The translations under genes and the position numbers were made by a program. Shown piece after piece: positions 48,112 to 56,774 of a stretch of 64,000 nucleotides of DNA. The notes beneath the pieces are model-generated. The model made no database searches and was not told the DNA's origin. It worked only from the letters and a program-made list of their open reading frames with translations. The stretch covers positions 1-64,000 of the forward strand of contig CAKRCW010000001.1 of the NCBI GenBank assembly GCA_934309145.1. Reading direction: 5' to 3'. Source of the DNA: an uncultured Lachnospiraceae bacterium. GTDB taxonomy: Bacteria > Bacillota > Clostridia > Lachnospirales > Lachnospiraceae. Position 1 is the stretch's first letter. Each line of letters opens with the position of its first letter.

Positions 48112-48147
48112 AAAAAAACTACTCCTTATCATATAATAAGAAGTAGT
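48112..48147 (-). terminator. Intrinsic terminator overlapping the gpr ribosome binding site
   Basis: On the minus strand ACTACTTCTTAT (48147-48136) pairs with ATAAGGAGTAGT (48129-48118) as a 12-bp stem with one T-G wobble, loop of 6, followed by six more T (48117-48112) and then the gpr ATG. It would end transcripts from aroK and would hide the gpr AAGGAG in any read-through RNA. Confidence 0.85.
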
Positions 48148-48173
48148 ATCTGTCTAAAATATCAATTTATTCC
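48144..48173 (-). promoter_or_regulatory. Predicted sigma-G promoter of gpr
   Basis: Minus-strand GGAATA (48168-48173), 17 bp, GATACTA (48144-48150) match the Bacillus sigma-G/F consensus TGAATA-CATACTA at 5/6 and 6/7 positions. The -35 overlaps the aroK stop codon and the -10 overlaps the 5' arm of the terminator, so transcripts starting here would lack most of that arm. Confidence 0.6.
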
Positions 48174-48670
48174 TGATTCACATATGATATTATCTTCTCA
48201 ACACATTCCTCGATAGTTGTATTTTCTGCGTCCACAATTATATCTGCGTATTTTTCGTATAACGGTGTTCTCTCCTCATACACATCACGCATTGTCTTTC
48301 CGTGTTTCATTGCGATTCCGCGGGTTTTTATGTTATTAACCCTTCTGATTATCTCCTCACAAGAAAGCTTTATGTATACTATCGTGCCTATGTCTGATAA
48401 ATGCTCCATCGCCTCTGCACCAAAGATTGCGCTTCCGCCTGTCGCTATTATTGTGCGTGTTGCATCGACAGATTGAAGGACTTCGTTCTCATAGGAAATA
48501 AAATAATCAATTCCCGACTCATTTATCATCTCATATAATTTCTTGCCCGATTTTTTCTGAATAGTAATATCCGTATCCAGAAATTCATAATTAAGTGCCT
48601 TGGCAAGCAAAACTCCCACAGTACTTTTTCCAGCACCCGGCATACCTATTAAAACTATATTATCCTTCAT
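48167..48670 (-). CDS. aroK: Shikimate kinase
   Basis: Phosphorylates shikimate in chorismate synthesis. 167 residues with the P-loop IGMPGAGKSTVG, the DTD metal/shikimate site (FLDTDITIQ), ATGGSAIF and the lid-like region EERTPLYEKYAD. AGGGTG precedes the ATG. No other aro genes are nearby. Confidence 0.94.
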   Translation of the reverse strand: MKDNIVLIGMPGAGKSTVGVLLAKALNYEFLDTDITIQKKSGKKLYEMINESGIDYFISYENEVLQSVDATRTIIATGGSAIFGAEAMEHLSDIGTIVYIKLSCEEIIRRVNNIKTRGIAMKHGKTMRDVYEERTPLYEKYADIIVDAENTTIEECVEKIISYVNQE

Positions 48671-48698
48671 CTTGTCACCCTCATTTAATTTAGTATTT

Positions 48699-48902
48699 CT
48701 ACATCTGTTTTCTTACAACGCTATATTCATCACCATATTTGTAAAATGGACAGCTGTAATGACTGTCCGACATAAGTCTCGACATATCATCCTCGTCCAT
48801 GCTCACATCACACACATACTCCTCAAATTCATCATCATAAACTAAGTATGCACATGTATCACAGCTTGACATAGTCTGCTTTTTATTATTTTTGTTCATC
48901 AT
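48699..48902 (-). CDS. Small Cys-containing protein (DUF6472-like)
   Basis: 67-residue soluble protein with four cysteines, CDTCAYLVYDDEFEEYVC and SCPFYKYGDEYSVVR, a probable metal-binding arrangement. It resembles a short uncharacterised family common in Lachnospiraceae that I recall as DUF6472. AGGTGG precedes the ATG at 48902, and it overlaps the HAD gene by 17 nt. Function unknown. Confidence 0.7.
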   Translation of the reverse strand: MMNKNNKKQTMSSCDTCAYLVYDDEFEEYVCDVSMDEDDMSRLMSDSHYSCPFYKYGDEYSVVRKQM

Positions 48903-49578
48903 CCAACACCACCTGACAATCCGTTATGCTGCATATCTCATCCCAGTTTTCCTTCTCGCCCTCATCATATACTCCAATAACCGTAAAGCCTGCCTCTCTG
49001 GCAGTCTTAATAGCATAAAGAGAATCCTCAAATACAACACATTCACCGACACTGACATTCATCTTATCACATGCCATGAGAAATACTGCCGGATTTTGTT
49101 TATTTGCACCAGCCATTGTGCATGTGACAATTCCATCCATATATTGAAATACATTGTTTCTCTCTAATGCTGCACGGCTCATGTCATATTCATTAGCAGT
49201 TGCAACCATCATGTGAATACCATCGTCATATAAATGCTTAATCAGAGAATGTACATTAGCCTTAACAGGCAGCTTATATCTATAATATTTGTCTGCCATA
49301 TCAAGTATCTGGTTATATACCTCCCTGGCACTATAAGGAACTGGATATTCCTTCGCTATGTACTCAGATGCCATAGGTAATGTCATGGATGTCATTATAC
49401 GATGGAAATCCGGTCTTGGCGTTATACCCATTTCTTTCATATATTGAATGTCAAGCACTGCCCACATGGACATACTATCAAGAAGTGTTCCATCCATGTC
49501 AAATATGGCAGCCTTTTTACCTGCCATATAAGGCTCTATTACACTATATATATCTTTATCAATCTTCAAGTAATTCAC
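48886..49578 (-). CDS. HAD-superfamily phosphatase
   Basis: 230-residue phosphatase/phosphomutase-like protein of HAD subfamily I with the nucleophile motif FDMDGTLLDSMSMW, motif II VATANEYD, the lysine in ANKQNPAVFLMA and motif IV VFEDSLYAIKTAREAG. The start is GTG 49578 or TTG 49569, the latter six bases after AGGTG. It overlaps the end of the thiM-thiE gene by up to 20 nt. This suggests a link to thiamine phosphate metabolism, but the substrate cannot be read from the sequence. Confidence 0.85.
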   Translation of the reverse strand: MNYLKIDKDIYSVIEPYMAGKKAAIFDMDGTLLDSMSMWAVLDIQYMKEMGITPRPDFHRIMTSMTLPMASEYIAKEYPVPYSAREVYNQILDMADKYYRYKLPVKANVHSLIKHLYDDGIHMMVATANEYDMSRAALERNNVFQYMDGIVTCTMAGANKQNPAVFLMACDKMNVSVGECVVFEDSLYAIKTAREAGFTVIGVYDEGEKENWDEICSITDCQVVLDDEQK

Positions 49579-51052
49579 CTACTGCTTCTTTTATTTTTTT
49601 CGTTGAAGAAATTATATCATCTGACGCAAATATAGCAGATACTACCGCAACACCACTTATGCCGCTTCCCTTAAGCTCTCTTATGTTGTCAGCATTAATT
49701 CCTCCTATGGCAACGACAGGAATATGGACAGAAGCACATATCTCACTGAGTGTGTCATATGAAACAGCGTCAGCATCCTGCTTAGTTGATGTTGAAAATA
49801 CTGCTCCAACTCCCAAATAATCTGCTCCAGCACGCTCAGCAGCTATAGCTTCCTCAACAGTATGTGCAGAAACTCCAATTATCTTGTCATTTCCAAGAAG
49901 CTTTCTCACATTGCCAGCCTCCATATCACTCTGCCCCACATGAACGCCGTCAGCTCCACATTTCAAGCAGATGTCAACATTATCATTTATGACAAACGGA
50001 ACATTATATTTATCTGTAAGCTCTTTTATACATAATGCCGTTGCAAGGAACTCATCATCTTCCATATCCTTTTCACGAAGCTGAATAAATGTAGCACCGC
50101 CCTTTAAAGCCTTCTCAACCTGCTCATATAAAGTCTCATCCTTAAGCCATGCTCTGTCTGTGACCGCATAAACCTTCATGGCATTGGCAATAAACTTCAG
50201 CTTTAAGCTTCTCTCAACAACTCTGTTATCTAACCTCTCACACTTTATATGTTCAACTAATGTCTCATCAGTCATCTTATATATTTCATCTATAATATAA
50301 GTCTTAAGGCTGCCACTTCCTGCATCCATTTTAATTGCATTAAGTATTGCTCTCTCACCAGCTATACCCATAACTGAAACTGCTGCAATTACTGCCTCAA
50401 GCTTATTATCTGGATTGGCTGTTATATAGGCAGCTAACATAGCTGACAGCATACAACCTGTACCTGACACCTTAGACATACTCTTATGTCCATTATATAT
50501 TGCATAAGACATAGTCTTATCGGCAACTATATCTATAGCACCTGTAATCACAATTATAGCTCCTGTTTTTACACTGAGCTCCTTGGCAAGCTCTGAGACC
50601 TCTATAAGATTATCAGCATTTACACTATCCTTCTCATTGGCATCAACACCCTTCGTATTGCCACAGCCATCATATAAGGTCTTTATCTCTGATATATTTC
50701 CCTTGATAACATCAAGCTTTATCTCACGCATAATATTAAGTGCAGTCTCTGTCCTAAGTGATGATGCACCCGCACCTACAGGATCTAACACTACAGGATG
50801 ATTTAACTCATTAGCCCTTCTTCCTGCAAGAAACATAGATGATATGGTTCTCTTATTAAGTGTTCCTATATTAATATTTAAGGCATTGCATATTGATGTT
50901 ATCTCGTATACCTCATCCTCATCATCTGCCATTATAGGAGAACCACCACATGCAAGAAGAACATTAGCACAATCATTTACGGTAACATAATTGGTAATGT
51001 TATGAACAAGTGGTACCATCTTATGAACATTTTCTATTATATTATTAGTCAT
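49559..51052 (-). CDS. thiM-thiE: Fused hydroxyethylthiazole kinase / thiamine-phosphate synthase
   Basis: One continuous 497-residue frame encodes two thiamine enzymes. Residues ~1-270 are ThiM: PLVHNITNYVTVNDCANVLL, GTLN, VVLDPVGAGAS and SKVSGTGCMLSA. Residues ~292-495 are ThiE: VYAVTDR, FIQLREKD, VINDNVDICLKCGADGVHVG, GVSAHT, YLGVGAVFSTSTK and VVAIGGIN. The product would phosphorylate thiazole and couple it to HMP-PP. ATG 51052 after GGAG is chosen over upstream in-frame codons; it overlaps thiD by 8 nt. No TPP riboswitch is visible upstream. Confidence 0.95.
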   Translation of the reverse strand: MTNNIIENVHKMVPLVHNITNYVTVNDCANVLLACGGSPIMADDEDEVYEITSICNALNINIGTLNKRTISSMFLAGRRANELNHPVVLDPVGAGASSLRTETALNIMREIKLDVIKGNISEIKTLYDGCGNTKGVDANEKDSVNADNLIEVSELAKELSVKTGAIIVITGAIDIVADKTMSYAIYNGHKSMSKVSGTGCMLSAMLAAYITANPDNKLEAVIAAVSVMGIAGERAILNAIKMDAGSGSLKTYIIDEIYKMTDETLVEHIKCERLDNRVVERSLKLKFIANAMKVYAVTDRAWLKDETLYEQVEKALKGGATFIQLREKDMEDDEFLATALCIKELTDKYNVPFVINDNVDICLKCGADGVHVGQSDMEAGNVRKLLGNDKIIGVSAHTVEEAIAAERAGADYLGVGAVFSTSTKQDADAVSYDTLSEICASVHIPVVAIGGINADNIRELKGSGISGVAVVSAIFASDDIISSTKKIKEAVGELLED

Positions 51053-51839
51053 TTTCATATCTCCATCCATGATTAAGCGGTCCACTGCCAGCTCCAAGAT
51101 TAATCTCATGCTTAAGTACATCTGAAATGTACTGTTTAGCTTTCTTTACACTATCAGCCATATTATAGCCCTTAGCAAGATATGAGGCAATAGCTGATGA
51201 CAGCGTACATCCTGTTCCGTGTGTATTTTGATTATCTATATGCTCTCCCCTGAACCATACACAGTTATCCTTTGTTACAAGCATATCATTTGCATCATTG
51301 ATGCTGTGTCCACCCTTGATAAGGACATTAATATTATATTTGTCAGCTAACATCCTGCCTGCCTCAGACATATCTTCCTCGCACTTAATATCAAGTCCGG
51401 TTAAAAGCGATGCCTCAGGGATATTAGGCGTTATAATATCAGCAATAGGGAACAGTCTGTCACATAACGCAAAAACAGCATCATCCTTTAACAATCTGCT
51501 TCCACTTGTTGACACCATAACAGGATCTAAGACGATATTTTGAGCCTCATACTCTGTGAGCATATCTGCAATAGTACATATAAGCTCCTTTGATGAAACC
51601 ATTCCTATCTTTACAGCATCAGGTCTTATATCATCAAATACTGCCCTTATCTGTAGCTCTAAGAATTCCGGTGTCGTATCCATGATTCCTGTAACACCTA
51701 TAGTATTTTGGGCTGTTAAAGATGTTATTGCACTCATAGCATAACAGCCATTTGCCATGATAGTCTTGATATCTGCCTGAATACCGGCTCCACCTGACGA
51801 ATCACTTCCCGCTATTGTAAGTACCTTTTTAATTTGCAT
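51045..51839 (-). CDS. thiD: Hydroxymethylpyrimidine (phosphate) kinase
   Basis: Phosphorylates HMP and HMP-P for thiamine synthesis or salvage. 264 residues of the ribokinase fold with LTIAGSDSSGGAGIQADIKT, KIGMVSS, VLDPVMVSTSGS, ITPNIPEAS and the catalytic NTHGTGCTLSSAIA. GAGG precedes the ATG. Upstream partner of the thiM-thiE fusion. Confidence 0.96.
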   Translation of the reverse strand: MQIKKVLTIAGSDSSGGAGIQADIKTIMANGCYAMSAITSLTAQNTIGVTGIMDTTPEFLELQIRAVFDDIRPDAVKIGMVSSKELICTIADMLTEYEAQNIVLDPVMVSTSGSRLLKDDAVFALCDRLFPIADIITPNIPEASLLTGLDIKCEEDMSEAGRMLADKYNINVLIKGGHSINDANDMLVTKDNCVWFRGEHIDNQNTHGTGCTLSSAIASYLAKGYNMADSVKKAKQYISDVLKHEINLGAGSGPLNHGWRYEND

Positions 51840-51863
51840 ATCTTACCTCATACCAAATACTTA

Positions 51864-52214
51864 TTATAGAAGAATTATAAGAGCTACCACAACACATACA
51901 ACAACTGCTGCAACTATACCTGCTATTAATCCGGTATTTGATTTCTTGGCAGGCGTCTCCACACCTGTATTATACTGGTTATAGCTCTGTTGTGGTACAG
52001 GCTGTGACACCTGCTGCGGCATCGGCTGTGGTGTAGGCTGTGACATCTGCTGTTCTGTAAACATCGGTCTTTGTGCCTGCTGGTTTATATAGCCTGCCTG
52101 AGGTTGTGGTTCATCCTGTAATAAAACCGTACGCTCCTCCTGTGCTGCTCCACAATAAGGACATTGGGTTACTGTTTTAGGTATACTCTGTCCACAATTT
52201 ATACAATTAGTCAT
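51864..52214 (-). CDS. Zinc-ribbon, tail-anchored membrane protein
   Basis: 116 residues: an N-terminal zinc ribbon (CINCGQSIPKTVTQCPYCG), a long Q/P-rich disordered linker (~residues 35-90) and one C-terminal transmembrane segment (TGLIAGIVAAVVVCVVVALI). Ribosome binding site GGAGG. It lies between fabZ and thiD; function unknown. Confidence 0.8.
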   Translation of the reverse strand: MTNCINCGQSIPKTVTQCPYCGAAQEERTVLLQDEPQPQAGYINQQAQRPMFTEQQMSQPTPQPMPQQVSQPVPQQSYNQYNTGVETPAKKSNTGLIAGIVAAVVVCVVVALIILL

Positions 52215-52239
52215 TTGTCATTCCTCCAAATTAAGACAT

Positions 52240-52668
52240 TTACTGCTGTACTGCAAATGTAAGCTCACAGACAACAGCAACCTTGCCATCTACCTTAGCA
52301 ACTGCCTTTCCGTAACCTACAGGTCCTTTTCTCTCTGTAAGCTCACACTCCATCTCAATAACATCACCAGGAATTATCTGCTTCTTAAATCTTGCATTCT
52401 TAATTCCACCGAAAAATGCTATCTTTCCCTTGTTCTCCTCCTCTGTGAGAAGTGCAATCGCACCAACCTGTGCAAGTGCCTCTATAACTAATACTCCCGG
52501 CATTACATGCTGCTGTGGAAAATGTCCACAGAACTGCATTTCATTAACAGAAACACACTTTATTCCCTTAGCCCACTTGCCTGGCTCATAATCTGTAATT
52601 CTGTCCACCAACTGGAAAGGGTATCTGTGAGGTATTATCTCCTGTATCTGATTTGAATTTAATTCCAT
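52240..52668 (-). CDS. fabZ: 3-hydroxyacyl-ACP dehydratase FabZ
   Basis: Dehydrates 3-hydroxyacyl-ACP in fatty acid elongation. 142 residues with IIPHRYPFQLVDRI, the catalytic His/Glu region GHFPQQHVMPGVLVIEALAQ and FGGIKNARFKKQIIPGD. AGGAG precedes the ATG. Last gene of the fab cluster, separated from fabF by 121 bp that hold a hairpin. Confidence 0.96.
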   Translation of the reverse strand: MELNSNQIQEIIPHRYPFQLVDRITDYEPGKWAKGIKCVSVNEMQFCGHFPQQHVMPGVLVIEALAQVGAIALLTEEENKGKIAFFGGIKNARFKKQIIPGDVIEMECELTERKGPVGYGKAVAKVDGKVAVVCELTFAVQQ

Positions 52669-52697
52669 AACTTTATCTCCTTCTGATTAATACTTTT

Positions 52698-52752
52698 ATA
52701 GCTGGCATTTTTATCGTGTTGTATCAAACAGGATATTAAAAACGCCAGCTAT
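52698..52752. other. 16-bp stem hairpin between fabF and fabZ
   Basis: ATAGCTGGCATTTTTA (52698-52713) pairs with 52737-52752 (one G-T wobble on the minus-strand RNA), with a 23-nt loop. No T run follows on either strand, so it is more likely an mRNA-processing or stability element than a terminator. In many clostridia accB occupies this interval. Confidence 0.6.
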
Positions 52753-52789
52753 ATAATCTCAGTAAAACGTCTACATGTTAATATACTAA

Positions 52790-54028
52790 TTAATCTTCAA
52801 ACTTCTTAAGAACTATACATGCATTGTGTCCGCCAAATCCAAGTGAATTAGATGCAGCATACTCTACCTGTACATTTCTTCCTTCATTTGGAACAATGTC
52901 AAGGTCGCACTCCTCATCAGGAACCTTGTAATTGATTGTTGCAGGAATATATGCATCCTTCAATGCCATAGCTGTAAATATTGCCTCAACAGCTCCTGTA
53001 CCACCAAGCAAATGTCCTGTCATTGACTTTGTTGAGCTGACCATAAGCTTGTATGCATGGTCGCCAAATGCTGTCTTAATAGCCTTTGTCTCTCCTGAGT
53101 CATTAAGGTGTGTTGATGTTCCGTGTGCATTTATATAGCCAACCTCTGAAGGCTCTATACCTGCATCCTGCATAGCTATTGTCATAGCTGCTGCTCCGCC
53201 TGCACCATCTGGACATGGAGCAGTTATATGATATGCATCACAAGTTGCACCGTAACCTACAACCTCGCCAAGAATGTTAGCACCTCTTGCCTTAGCATGC
53301 TCATACTCCTCTAAGATAAGTGAACCGGCACCCTCACCCATTACAAATCCTGCTCTCTCTTTGTCAAAAGGAATTGAAGCACGATTTGGATCATCAGTAG
53401 TGTTAAGTGCCTGCATTGCAGTAAATCCGCCTATACCCATATCTGTTATACATGACTCTGTACCACCACAGAGCATAACCTCTGCATAGCCATCTCTTAT
53501 ATAATGGAAAGCATCTCCAACTGCGTTATTGCCTGATGCACAGGCTGTTACAACACAGGTACACATACCCTTAAATCCAAGGCGGATAGCAATGTTTCCA
53601 CCTGCCATATTAGGTATTGTGTTAGGTATATAGAAAGGAGATATCTTATCAAAGCCTCTTCTCTGACCAGTTTTGTAATTATTCTCTGTACAGTTAAGTC
53701 CGCCGATACCACTAGAGAATACAACACCACAACGAAGTGCATCCTCCTTCTCCATATCAAGTCCACTCTGATTGAAGGCTTCTACAGCAGATACAAGAGC
53801 AAGCTGTGAAAAACGTTCCATTCTCCTTGCTTCCTTCTTCTCGATTATTCCCTCAGTACTGAAATTCTTAACCTCTCCGGCAAGCTTTACAGCATGGTCT
53901 GTAACATCTATCTGTGTTATAGGTCCTATACCGCATACGCCCTTCTTGATATTCTCCCAGCTCTCCTCAAGATTATTACCTATAGGATTAACTGTACCCA
54001 TTCCAGTTATTACAACTCTTCTTTTCAT
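52790..54028 (-). CDS. fabF: Beta-ketoacyl-ACP synthase II
   Basis: Elongating condensing enzyme. 412 residues with the Cys-His-His triad in VVTACASGNNAVGDA, NAHGTSTHLNDSGE and SSTKSMTGHLLGGTGAVEA. AAGGAG precedes the ATG, 17 nt after fabG. Confidence 0.97.
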   Translation of the reverse strand: MKRRVVITGMGTVNPIGNNLEESWENIKKGVCGIGPITQIDVTDHAVKLAGEVKNFSTEGIIEKKEARRMERFSQLALVSAVEAFNQSGLDMEKEDALRCGVVFSSGIGGLNCTENNYKTGQRRGFDKISPFYIPNTIPNMAGGNIAIRLGFKGMCTCVVTACASGNNAVGDAFHYIRDGYAEVMLCGGTESCITDMGIGGFTAMQALNTTDDPNRASIPFDKERAGFVMGEGAGSLILEEYEHAKARGANILGEVVGYGATCDAYHITAPCPDGAGGAAAMTIAMQDAGIEPSEVGYINAHGTSTHLNDSGETKAIKTAFGDHAYKLMVSSTKSMTGHLLGGTGAVEAIFTAMALKDAYIPATINYKVPDEECDLDIVPNEGRNVQVEYAASNSLGFGGHNACIVLKKFED

Positions 54029-54045
54029 CTTATTCTCCTTTCAAA

Positions 54046-54789
54046 CTACATTGCCATTCCGCCATCAACACAGATAACCTGACCTGTGATATAGCGAGCA
54101 TTATCAGATGCAAGAAATGCTACAAGATTAGCTACATCATCTACACGTCCCATAGACTTCATAGGTATAGACTTCTTCATCTCGTCAACTACATCAGCAG
54201 GAAGCTTTGCAGTCATGTCTGTCTCTATAAAGCCGGGAGCTACAGCATTTACTGTTATTCCTCTTGAACCAAGCTCCTTTGCAACAGACTTGGTAAGTCC
54301 GATAAGACCTGCCTTACTTGCTGCATAGTTAGCCTGTCCGGCATTTCCACTTACACCTACAACACTGCTTATATTAATTATCTTACCTGACTTCTGCTTG
54401 AGCATGATTCTTGCAACATTCTGTATACATAAAAATGCTCCCTTAAGATTGGTATCTATAACCTTATCAAAATCATCCTCGTTCATCTTCATAATGAGGT
54501 TATCCTTTGTTATTCCAGCATTGTTTACCAATATATCAACACTGCCATACTCACTCTTAACCTTAGATATAAGAGCTGCAACATCCTCATTGATAGCTAC
54601 ATCAGCCTTTACTGCCTCAGCCTTTACATCGTATTCCTTACACATCTCTACTGTCTCATTAGCACTGTCTGCACTGCTGGCATAACAGGTTACTACATTA
54701 GCTCCCTGCTTGGCAAGCTCTATACAGATTGCACGACCTATTCCACGGCTTCCGCCTGTAACTATAGCTGTTTTACCTTCTAAGCTCAT
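54046..54789 (-). CDS. fabG: 3-oxoacyl-ACP reductase FabG
   Basis: NADPH-dependent SDR reductase. 247 residues with TGGSRGIGRAI, NNAGIT, the catalytic Ser (ISSVVGVSGN) and YAASK, and the C-terminal DGGMAM. A longer frame starts at 54804, but AAAGGG precedes ATG 54789. Confidence 0.96.
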   Translation of the reverse strand: MSLEGKTAIVTGGSRGIGRAICIELAKQGANVVTCYASSADSANETVEMCKEYDVKAEAVKADVAINEDVAALISKVKSEYGSVDILVNNAGITKDNLIMKMNEDDFDKVIDTNLKGAFLCIQNVARIMLKQKSGKIINISSVVGVSGNAGQANYAASKAGLIGLTKSVAKELGSRGITVNAVAPGFIETDMTAKLPADVVDEMKKSIPMKSMGRVDDVANLVAFLASDNARYITGQVICVDGGMAM

Positions 54790-54825
54790 ACTAAACCCTT
54801 TCATACTATATATTAATATCTATAA

Positions 54826-55770
54826 CTATACGCCAAGTGCCTCAAATAAAGCATTGAGACTATCAACATCCTCTACAGAATATGTTGTTAAGCTACGATC
54901 AATTTTCTTGACAAAACCACTTAATGTCTTACCAGGTCCAATCTCAATGAAGGTATCTACACCCTTATCTATCATGTATTTAATAGAATCCTCAAAATAA
55001 ACACTGCTCTGAACCTGCTTCTCAAGCATACATGCGATGGATACTCCATCCTCTAATTCCTTACCAGTAGCATTGAACAATACAGGGAATGACATATCAC
55101 CAAACTTCTCTGACTTAAATCTCTCTGCAAGCTTATCACCAGCCGGCTTCATAAGTGAAGTATGGAAAGGTCCGCTTACAGCAACAGGTACTATTCTTCT
55201 TGCACCCTTCTCAAGCATAAGCTCTCCTGCTCTGTTAATTACAGGTGTATCACCTGAAACAGTTACCTGAACAGGTGTATTGTAATTTGCAACCTCAGCT
55301 ATATGGCAAGGATTATCAGCAAATTCCTCCTCAGCCTGCTTACAGCACTCCTTTATAGTCTCACGGTCAAGGCTCATTACAGCTATCATTCCTGTATCTC
55401 TGCCTGTAACAGCCTCCTCCATAGACTTGCCACGATAAGCAACAAGATCTATAACCTGATTCTCCTCAAAAACACCTGCTGCGTATAATGCTGAATACTC
55501 ACCTAATGATAATCCTGCAGCAATCTCAGGCTTGATGCCCTTTGATGCAAGTATCTTAGTCATTCCTACCGCAAATGCAACCATACAAGGCTGTGTATAT
55601 CTTGTCTGTCCAAGCTTCTCAATAGGGCCGTCAAAGCAGCACTCCTTTACATCAAAGCCTACATTTACATTATCAAATGTCTCGCGGAATTCTGGATATG
55701 CTTCATACAAATCCTTTCCCATCCCTACATGCTGGCTGCCCTGTCCGGCATACAAAAATCCTATCTTCAT
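54826..55770 (-). CDS. fabD: Malonyl-CoA:ACP transacylase
   Basis: Loads malonyl groups on ACP. 314 residues with FLYAGQGSQHVGMGKDLYEA, the nucleophile Ser in GLSLGEYSALYAAG and the His in VSGPFHTSLM. GGAGG precedes the ATG, 31 nt after fabK. Confidence 0.96.
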   Translation of the reverse strand: MKIGFLYAGQGSQHVGMGKDLYEAYPEFRETFDNVNVGFDVKECCFDGPIEKLGQTRYTQPCMVAFAVGMTKILASKGIKPEIAAGLSLGEYSALYAAGVFEENQVIDLVAYRGKSMEEAVTGRDTGMIAVMSLDRETIKECCKQAEEEFADNPCHIAEVANYNTPVQVTVSGDTPVINRAGELMLEKGARRIVPVAVSGPFHTSLMKPAGDKLAERFKSEKFGDMSFPVLFNATGKELEDGVSIACMLEKQVQSSVYFEDSIKYMIDKGVDTFIEIGPGKTLSGFVKKIDRSLTTYSVEDVDSLNALFEALGV

Positions 55771-55801
55771 ATCTAACCTCCGTTATCTAATCTTCTGCGA
55801 A

Positions 55802-56728
55802 CTATAATGAAAGCTGTGAAAGCTCTTTCTTTGCATCCTCATATATCTCATCAAGAATGTCTGCAACAGGTCTTATCTCCTTGACAAGTCCACAAATCTG
55901 ACCTGCCATAAGAGAACCATACTTGGTATCTCCGTCAAGAACTGCCTTACGGAGTGAGCCAAGAGTAAGCTTCTCTAACTCATCCCTTGAAACATTCTGA
56001 GATTCCATCTTAAGATATTCTCTTGTCATATTGTTCTTAATAACACGAACAGGTGCTCCGGCAGAACGACCTGTAACAGCAGTCTGGTTATCCTTTGCCT
56101 TTACAACTGCAAGCTTATAATTCTCATGTATAGGACACTCCTCGCTGGCTAAGAGAACTGTTCCTATCTGTATACCTACAGCACCAAGAGCTAATGCAGC
56201 AACAAGACCCCTTCCGTCTGCAATACCACCAGCAGCAATAACAGGGATATTTACAGCGTCAACAACCATAGGAACAAGTGCCATAGTTGTCATCTCGCCT
56301 ACATGTCCGCCACTCTCGCCACCCTCGGCAATTATGGCATCAACGCCCATTCTCTCCATTCTCTTTGCAAGAGCGACACTTGCTACTACAGGAATAACCT
56401 TGCTTCCAACAGCCTTCCAGTCAGCCACATATTTCTCAGGGCTTCCTGCACCTGTTGTTATAACAGCTACCTTCTCCTCAACAAGCATCTTAGCTATATT
56501 GTCAACATCCGGATTCATAAGCATAAGATTAACTCCGAAAGGCTTGTCCGTCTTTTCACGACACTTCTTAATCTCCTCACGAATTCTCTCAGCATCAAAT
56601 CCACCTGATGCAATAAGACCAAGTCCACCTGCATTTGATACGGCTGCTGCAAATTCTCCAGTCGCAATATTAGCCATACCACCCTGTATTATAGGGTATT
56701 TGATATTAAGCATCTCATTTAACTTCAT
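55802..56728 (-). CDS. fabK: Enoyl-ACP reductase II FabK
   Basis: FMN-dependent enoyl-ACP reductase, unrelated to FabI. 308 residues of the nitronate monooxygenase-like TIM barrel: YPIIQGGMANIATGEFAAAV, GLGLIASGG, VITTGAGSPE, EGGESGGHVG and PVIAAGGIADGRGLVAALAL. AAGGAG favours ATG 56728 over the upstream in-frame start at 56752. Confidence 0.95.
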   Translation of the reverse strand: MKLNEMLNIKYPIIQGGMANIATGEFAAAVSNAGGLGLIASGGFDAERIREEIKKCREKTDKPFGVNLMLMNPDVDNIAKMLVEEKVAVITTGAGSPEKYVADWKAVGSKVIPVVASVALAKRMERMGVDAIIAEGGESGGHVGEMTTMALVPMVVDAVNIPVIAAGGIADGRGLVAALALGAVGIQIGTVLLASEECPIHENYKLAVVKAKDNQTAVTGRSAGAPVRVIKNNMTREYLKMESQNVSRDELEKLTLGSLRKAVLDGDTKYGSLMAGQICGLVKEIRPVADILDEIYEDAKKELSQLSL

Positions 56729-56774
56729 TTTACACTCCTTGTCTGCCACCACCTGATGGCTTCAAATATCTAAA

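Noticed and set aside
47408..48136. 242-codon open frame opposite gpr
   Set aside because: Antisense shadow of a strongly conserved gene; no start signals.
51840..52300. TPP riboswitch upstream of thiD
   Set aside because: Only 24 bp separate thiD from the zinc-ribbon gene and no thi-box conserved bases are visible there or in the fabZ junction.
52698..52752. fabF-fabZ hairpin as an intrinsic terminator
   Set aside because: No T run follows on either strand and fabZ has no evident separate promoter.
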